DNA of 64,000 nt from Citricoccus sp. CH26A (GTDB lineage Bacteria > Actinomycetota > Actinomycetes > Actinomycetales > Micrococcaceae): the NCBI RefSeq assembly GCF_000224415.1, contig NZ_AFXQ01000007.1, positions 62,001-126,000 on the forward strand. Direction: 5' to 3'. Numbering within the stretch: the first letter of the stretch is position 1; every line of letters begins with the position of its first letter. The translations under genes were made by a program, and so were the position numbers. Under the pieces are notes generated by a model. The model did not search any database. It saw only the letters and a program-made list of their open reading frames with translations, and had not been told where the DNA came from. Below, piece after piece: positions 61,972 to 64,000 of this stretch.

Positions 61972-63477
61972 TCAGGCCAGCGTACCGGCGCGGCGGCCGA
62001 AGACGACGCCGGCCGCCAGGCCCGAACCGCCCGGGTAGTTGGCAGAGAACAGCCCGCCGAGCATCTCCCCGCACACGTACAGGCCGGGGATGGCCTCGCC
62101 CTGGGCGTCGAGCACGCGACCGTGGGTGTCCGACTTCAGCCCGCCGAAGGTGAAGGTGATGCCGCAGGTGACGGCGTAGGCGTAGAACGGGCCCTCGGTC
62201 AGCGGGGTGGCCCAGTTGGACTTCACCGGGGTGGTGTCCGCCTTGCGGCCGTCCTTGACGGTCGGGTCCCACGCCACCGAGGTGTCGATCGAGGCGTTGT
62301 AGTCGGCCACCGTGGTGGCCAGGGACTGCGGGTCCACGCCGATCTTTGCGGCGAGCTCCTCGAGGGTGTCGGCCTGTTCCACGGAGATGCCGGGCATGTC
62401 GTACTCCTCGGTGCGCAGCATGGCCCGCAGGTTCGCGTCGAAGACCTGGTAGGCCACCGAACCGGGCTGCTTGAGGATCTCGCGGCCGAACTTGGCGTAG
62501 GTGTAGTTGCGGAAGTCCTCGCCCTCATCCACGAAGCGCTTCCCCTCGGTGTTGACGATGATGCCCAGGAAGTAGGACTGGCGGGTCAGGCGGTTGGTCA
62601 GCTCGCGGTTGGACTCGTTGTCCGGGTTGAACGCGTCCCACTGGGTGGAGTGGCAGGTGGACCAGTCGCCGGCCTTCTGGGCGCCGATGGCCAGGCCGGC
62701 GGCGATCATGTCCCCGTTGTTGAACCGGGTGCCGCGCACCTTGGCGTTCTCCCACCCCTCGCCGAGGTGCTCGCGGCGCCACTCGGCGCTGGACTCGAAG
62801 CCGCCGGCGCCCAGGACCACGGACTCGGCGCGCAGCTCGGTCACCGTGCCGTCCTGCTGGCGGACCTGCACGCCGCGCACCTTCCCGTCCTCCACGACCA
62901 GCCCGAACACGTCCTGGCCGAAGCGGACCTCGGTGCCGAGCTTCTCGGCCACGGCGAGGTGGTCGTGCATCAGGCCTTCACCGCCGCCGACGTTGCCCAC
63001 GTGCAGCCCGCCCCAGAACAGGTAGGAGCCGTCCTCGCGCTGGTAGGCCTGGCGCTCGTACATCAGGCGGTACTTCAGGCCCAGGGACTTCAGCCAGCGC
63101 AGGTTCGGGGCGGCCTCGTGGACCAGGGCCTCGGTCAGGTCCGGGTCGTTGCGGCCCTCGGTGACGCGGACCAGGTCCGCGGTGTAGTCCTCGGGGGAGT
63201 ACGGCGGCACCACGGTGGTCGCGTGACGCTCGTCCGGCTCGACGAGGTCGGCCAGGTCCTCCAGGCCCGCGTGGGCGATGCGGGTGGCGCCGGCGGTGTA
63301 GTAGCTGTTGCCGCCGAACTCGTCCTTCGGCGCCTTCTCCAGGAGCAGCACCTTGCGGCCGCGCACGGCTGCGGCGTGGGCGGCGGTGAAGGCGGCGTTG
63401 CCCCCGCCGACGACGATGACGTCGGCGTCCAGGGCGGGCTGGTCCTCGCGGGTGGTCTCGGGTGCGGAGGTGGTCAT
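61972..63477 (-). CDS. tcuA: FAD-dependent tricarballylate-dehydrogenase-like oxidoreductase
   Basis: A 501-residue member of the fumarate reductase/succinate dehydrogenase flavoprotein family, most like TcuA, which oxidises tricarballylate to cis-aconitate. It has ADVIVVGGGNAAFTAAHAAAVRG, FGGNSYYTAGATRIAHAG, RGTRFNNGDMIAAGLAIGA, and the C-terminal GLYVCGEMLGGLFSANYPGGSGLAAGVVFGRRAG. The partner TcuB and TcuC genes are not in view. It is transcribed from a promoter overlapping a perfect palindrome and followed by a GntR/FCD regulator. ATG 63477 is preferred over 63546. Confidence 0.85.
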   Translation of the reverse strand: MTTSAPETTREDQPALDADVIVVGGGNAAFTAAHAAAVRGRKVLLLEKAPKDEFGGNSYYTAGATRIAHAGLEDLADLVEPDERHATTVVPPYSPEDYTADLVRVTEGRNDPDLTEALVHEAAPNLRWLKSLGLKYRLMYERQAYQREDGSYLFWGGLHVGNVGGGEGLMHDHLAVAEKLGTEVRFGQDVFGLVVEDGKVRGVQVRQQDGTVTELRAESVVLGAGGFESSAEWRREHLGEGWENAKVRGTRFNNGDMIAAGLAIGAQKAGDWSTCHSTQWDAFNPDNESNRELTNRLTRQSYFLGIIVNTEGKRFVDEGEDFRNYTYAKFGREILKQPGSVAYQVFDANLRAMLRTEEYDMPGISVEQADTLEELAAKIGVDPQSLATTVADYNASIDTSVAWDPTVKDGRKADTTPVKSNWATPLTEGPFYAYAVTCGITFTFGGLKSDTHGRVLDAQGEAIPGLYVCGEMLGGLFSANYPGGSGLAAGVVFGRRAGTLA

Positions 63478-63518
63478 GGGGTGCCTTCCAGTGGGGCGTC
63501 TCGCGCCGCGGTCGATTG

Positions 63519-63548
63519 CTGTGCACGACTGTATACAGTCGTGCACAG
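63519..63548. promoter_or_regulatory. Perfect 30-bp palindromic operator of the tcuA-like gene
   Basis: Positions 63519-63533 and 63534-63548 are exact reverse complements, centred on TGTATACA, which is typical of GntR/FCD sites. On the minus strand TTGACG (63557-63552) could be the -35 and TATACA (63535-63530) or TACAGT the -10, so a bound repressor would block polymerase directly. Confidence 0.8.
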
Positions 63549-63628
63549 TGACGTCAAGGGTTCGGATCGGACGGCGGAACGGGGGGCAGAACGGGGGGCA
63601 GATTCAGTCCGGCCGTAGCATGGCGGGC

Positions 63629-64000
63629 ATGAGCCTGGGGATGCCGAGCACCGACACCTTCGACCACGTCCGCGGCGCGGACGGCGAGCACGTCGGCTAC
63701 ATCCACTGCACCGAGGACGGCGGGTTCGTGCCGTTCGACCTGCTGCAGCGCCGCCGCGGGGAGCCCATGGAGCTGGACAAGGCCGAGGCGCTGCTCGACG
63801 CACTGGGGCTCTCCATGCTCGCCGAGGCCTGGTGGCTGGACACCGGGGACGGCAGCCGGGTGAAGGTGCTCATCCAGGAGGTGCACCGCGACCGGCTGAC
63901 CGTGGCCCGCGCCCTCGACGACCTGTCCGGGCCCGTCGCCCAGGCTGCCGACCTGCGGGCCACCATCACGGTGGAGCTGCCGACGGACCGGTTGCACGAG
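63629..64000 (+). CDS. Hypothetical protein, truncated by the window end
   Basis: An open frame begins at ATG 63629 (or 63620) and runs to the last base without a stop: MSLGMPSTDTFDHVRGADGEHVGY, then IHCTEDGGFVPFDLLQRR and a long EALLDALGLSMLAEAWWLDTGD segment, then ITVELPTDRLHE. It is soluble-looking with no signal peptide. I do not recognise the family. It is divergent from the tcuA-like gene. Confidence 0.65.
   Translation, partial: MSLGMPSTDTFDHVRGADGEHVGYIHCTEDGGFVPFDLLQRRRGEPMELDKAEALLDALGLSMLAEAWWLDTGDGSRVKVLIQEVHRDRLTVARALDDLSGPVAQAADLRATITVELPTDRLHE

Overview
The window is GC-rich DNA (about 70% by eye) with dense, codon-biased genes and comes from an actinobacterium. A WhiB-type protein, a DtxR/MntR-type regulator, TIGR03084-type and Ltp proteins, and many leaderless starts all point that way. 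The gene styles fit a Micrococcaceae-like organism (Kocuria/Citricoccus/Arthrobacter relatives), but I cannot fix the genus. I see no phage, plasmid, insertion sequence or CRISPR array. It looks like ordinary chromosome rich in catabolic and transport genes.

Layout. 1-5.8 kb: a ferric-iron-type ABC importer (binding lipoprotein, ATPase, fused double permease) divergent from a flavin reductase fused to an IclR-type effector domain. 5.8-12.5 kb: a GerMN lipoprotein, a DedA-like membrane protein, a first alanine dehydrogenase, small membrane proteins, a VOC protein, and a sodium:solute symporter with a 42-residue small subunit; then tRNA-Ala(CGC). 12.9-16.4 kb: two convergent secreted SH3b proteins, one with an HExxH zinc-protease motif and one a SpoIID/LytB protein whose frame is broken. 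16.7-31.6 kb: ASCH protein, FAD oxidoreductases including a Baeyer-Villiger monooxygenase, an HSDL2-like SDR, an acyl-CoA synthetase, a methyltransferase, a CDGSH protein paired with a heme-oxygenase-like iron enzyme, a WhiB-like protein, and an MHS-family transporter. 31.7-36.5 kb: a PheC-like binding lipoprotein, glutaryl-CoA dehydrogenase and a CoA-transferase.

36.7-47 kb is a coherent amine-utilisation region. A polyamine-type ABC importer (potDBCA order, overlapping genes) diverges from an XRE-cupin regulator, two flavin amine oxidases, an aldehyde dehydrogenase and a PucR-type regulator. These can import an amine, oxidise it to an aldehyde and then to an acid. 47-49.4 kb: a thioesterase, a second alanine dehydrogenase and its divergent Lrp/AsnC regulator. 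49.5-57.1 kb: a secreted HNH nuclease lipoprotein next to an Ltp-repeat surface protein, a frameshifted PEP-utilising (rifampin-phosphotransferase-like) enzyme, and a large LuxR regulator with a degenerate ATPase motif. 57.2-60.6 kb: an MntR-like regulator and a manganese-type ABC importer with an 18-bp palindromic operator. 60.8-64 kb: a cupin, a GntR/FCD regulator, a TcuA-like flavoprotein behind a perfect 30-bp palindrome, and a gene cut by the window end.

Two cross-cutting observations. At least eleven genes have a TANNNT box 6-7 bases before the start codon, so they are probably leaderless. Three genes are each broken by what looks like one missing base in a G/C run, which suggests sequencing error as much as real pseudogenes. 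I did not find a clearly new system. The best candidates for novelty are the flavin reductase-IclR fusion, the SH3b-HExxH/SpoIID pair, the nuclease-Ltp pair and the degenerate LuxR regulator.
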